Shown: piece after piece, positions 13,917 through 14,958 of the stretch
How the letters are laid out: each line of letters opens with the position of its first letter
Position numbering within the stretch: the stretch's first letter is position 1
NCBI GenBank assembly: GCA_900551945.1
Contig: URYE01000070.1
Coordinates: 1-14,958 of the forward strand
Length of the DNA: 14,958 bases
DNA from: an uncultured Eubacterium sp.
GTDB lineage: Bacteria > Bacillota > Clostridia > Lachnospirales > Lachnospiraceae
Direction of reading: 5' to 3'
The notes under the pieces: model-generated
Told to the model about the DNA's origin: nothing
The model's input: the letters and a program-made list of their open reading frames with translations, nothing else
The model's database searches: none
Position numbers and translations under genes: made by a program

Positions 13917-14522
13917 ATATATATTAAACGTAAAAATAATAAAAACATTTATTACAAAAAATTTATTGTAGGTTGTCTTGGTGTTGGACGTGGGGTTGGA
14001 AATACCAGTCTTGCTATATCGTTAGCGGGTTATCTTACAGGTGTATATGGGCTTAAAACAGTACTTATAGAGTGCAATGAGCATAGTGATTTTATGAAAA
14101 TAAGAAAGATAATAGGAATACCTTATAGCAGTAAAGCAACGCATTTTGACTACCAAAGAATAAGTTTTTTTAAACGTGGTGACAGTAAGAATATTTCAGC
14201 TATAATGGCACAAGATTATGATGTTATTATTCTTGATATGGAGTATGGGTATAAGGACTGGAAGATAGACTTTTTAAGGTGCGATGTAAAATTGGCAGCA
14301 GTTGGACTGAATATGTGGAAAGTAGGATATTTAAAGACATTTTTAGACGATTGTAAGGACATAATTAAAACTGTAAAATATGTATCATTAACATATCCTA
14401 AGGCTACAGTAAAGACTTTAAAAAAGATTTATCAAATTAATTTAAGTAAAATACCGTATGAGGAAGATGTATTTTGTATACAGCCATGTAATATTGAATT
14501 TTATGAGAATTTATTAAAATAG
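13917..14522 (+). CDS. ParA/CpaE-like P-loop protein with no canonical start codon
   Basis: An ATG exists at 14094, but the same frame is open back to 13890. The upstream part encodes a clear P-loop segment, VGCLGVGRGVGNTSLAISLAGYL (19 onward, counted from 13917), and the Walker A' strand KTVLIECN. A start at 14094 would delete them. No ATG, GTG or TTG occurs in frame between the stop at 13887 and 14094. AAGGGAG (13904-13910) is six bases before an in-frame ATA at 13917, so I use that, giving 201 residues. In the P-loop, Asn29 replaces the Walker A lysine. The Walker B-like DYDVIILDMEYG follows near residue 105. It lies 51 bases after the kinase gene, whose C-terminal domain it resembles. It could be expressed weakly from ATA, be a decaying gene, or reflect a base error. 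Confidence 0.62.
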   Translation: MYIKRKNNKNIYYKKFIVGCLGVGRGVGNTSLAISLAGYLTGVYGLKTVLIECNEHSDFMKIRKIIGIPYSSKATHFDYQRISFFKRGDSKNISAIMAQDYDVIILDMEYGYKDWKIDFLRCDVKLAAVGLNMWKVGYLKTFLDDCKDIIKTVKYVSLTYPKATVKTLKKIYQINLSKIPYEEDVFCIQPCNIEFYENLLK

Positions 14523-14700
14523 AGTAACTAGCCTCTTTATGGGAAAATTTATATATCACAAAATAAAAATTAAGTTAAATAATAATCATAAAGTTCCCCT
14601 TTGTGAAAAATTAATTTTTAAATTTTAAATAAGTTCTTTGAAAAATTTCAATTTTATATTTTATAAAAATTTATTTGGTACAAAATTCAATTTTAAAGCT
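14523..14700. other. Very AT-rich gene-free stretch
   Basis: No ORF, RNA gene or clear terminator is seen. The stretch is dominated by A and T runs, with repeated CAATTTTA (near 14650 and 14690) and AT-only inverted repeats. CTTTATG (14535-14541) with CATAAAG (14587-14593), and GGAA (14542-14545) with TTCC (14594-14597), could pair in crossing fashion as a pseudoknot. In such AT-rich DNA this may be chance. No ordinary terminator for the ParA-like gene was found here. Confidence 0.5.
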
Positions 14701-14706
14701 TTGTGT

Positions 14707-14743
14707 AACTATAAGAAATATGCTCTGCCAGTTTCTTATAGTT
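14707..14743. repeat. Perfect 12-bp inverted repeat (hairpin) in the 3' intergenic region
   Basis: AACTATAAGAAA (14707-14718) and TTTCTTATAGTT (14732-14743) are exact inverse complements around the 13-base loop TATGCTCTGCCAG. TTTG follows, not a full T-run. The loop is the most GC-rich spot nearby. It could be a terminator in either direction or a copy of a dispersed hairpin element. Confidence 0.8.
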
Positions 14744-14799
14744 TGTTCAACAGTCGTTAAGTGTTGGCGTAATGAAAGACTTTTGTAGTTGTAGCACAA

Positions 14800-14854
14800 A
14801 TAAAAGCACTATAAAACGTATATCAAAAAGATAGTAGCTTTATAGTGCTTTTAT
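14800..14854. terminator. Bidirectional terminator-like hairpin
   Basis: ATAAAAGCACTATAAA (14800-14815) pairs perfectly over 16 bp with TTTATAGTGCTTTTAT (14839-14854), around a 23-base spacer. T-rich sequence lies at the end of the right arm and A-rich sequence at the start of the left arm, so it can end transcripts from both strands. It suggests that a minus-strand gene ends just beyond or across the right edge. Confidence 0.7.
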
Positions 14855-14958
14855 ATATTAACAGTTGCAAAACCACATACCTTTAGGTGTGTGAATACAC
14901 AGAGTTCGTTACCATTACCTTTGATTTTGGATATATTTTTCAACAATCTCTTGCGAAA
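14855..14958. other. Window edge, no supported gene
   Basis: Two minus-strand frames are open from the right edge. One runs to a stop near 14858 (about 35 residues) and one to a stop near 14917 (ending SQEIVEKYIQNQR). Both could be the C-terminus of a gene that ends before the hairpin at 14800-14854, but neither can be chosen from this length. A short hairpin, CACATACC-TTTA-GGTGTGTG (14873-14892), is also present. Confidence 0.3.

Noticed and set aside
14855..14958. Minus-strand gene end at the right edge
   Set aside because: Two frames remain open over about 40 to 100 bases, and no recognisable motif allows a choice.
1..14958. CRISPR array, prophage or toxin-antitoxin pair
   Set aside because: No regularly spaced direct repeats outside the coding DILADIE repeat, no phage-type genes and no small overlapping gene pair of that kind were found.

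Overview
The window is AT-rich and almost every protein is on the + strand. It looks like part of the chromosome of a low-GC Clostridia member, most likely Lachnospiraceae. The evidence is the conserved block rpsF-ssb-rpsR / gdpP-rplI-dnaB, a DUF951 gene beside rpsF, a MecA adaptor, strong AGGAGG ribosome binding sites, TGn-TATAAT promoters and tRNA genes without encoded CCA. The family call is inference from gene content; no marker names the species. I see no insertion sequence, prophage, rRNA or CRISPR array.

Layout. (1) 1-191: the 3' part of tRNA-Glu(TTC), then tRNA-Cys(GCA) and a strong terminator. (2) 412-1188: an unrecognised lipoprotein with its own promoter and a long leader. (3) 1388-5647: a tight unit of five genes: a sugar-phosphate-type nucleotidyltransferase, a Wzz/CpsC-like membrane protein with a cytoplasmic tail of about 400 residues ending in DILADIE-type repeats, a CpsD-like P-loop protein that has lost the Walker A lysine, a Sir2/CobB deacetylase overlapping it by 8 bases, and DUF951. 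(4) 5655-6917: promoter, rpsF, ssb, rpsR, terminator. (5) 6918-7346: a gene-poor gap with an orphan promoter-like and terminator-like pair, then a near-consensus promoter for the next operon. (6) 7304-11242: a possible 16-residue leader peptide, gdpP (c-di-AMP phosphodiesterase), rplI and dnaB, ending in a two-way terminator facing mecA. (7) 11399-12286, minus strand: mecA, with a palindrome between its promoter boxes. (8) 12412-14522: a Ser/Thr-kinase-like protein fused to a degenerate ParA/CpaE-like domain, then a second ParA/CpaE-like gene with no ATG, GTG or TTG start before its P-loop. (9) 14523-14958: no gene seen; very AT-rich DNA and two perfect hairpins, one of them terminator-like.

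How the genes fit together. Regions 4 to 6 are housekeeping: ribosomal proteins, single-strand binding, replicative helicase, c-di-AMP turnover and regulated proteolysis. Regions 3 and 8 are the less ordinary parts. Region 3 resembles a polysaccharide co-polymerase and tyrosine-kinase pair in which the kinase partner has lost its nucleotide-binding lysine while the membrane partner has gained a large acidic, repetitive tail. Region 8 pairs a kinase-like sensor with two P-loop proteins that also lack the Walker A lysine. In all, three ParA/MinD-superfamily proteins in 15 kb have Val, Ala or Asn at that position. The best candidates for something undescribed are the tail-plus-pseudo-ATPase pair and the kinase/pseudo-ParA pair with unusual starts.
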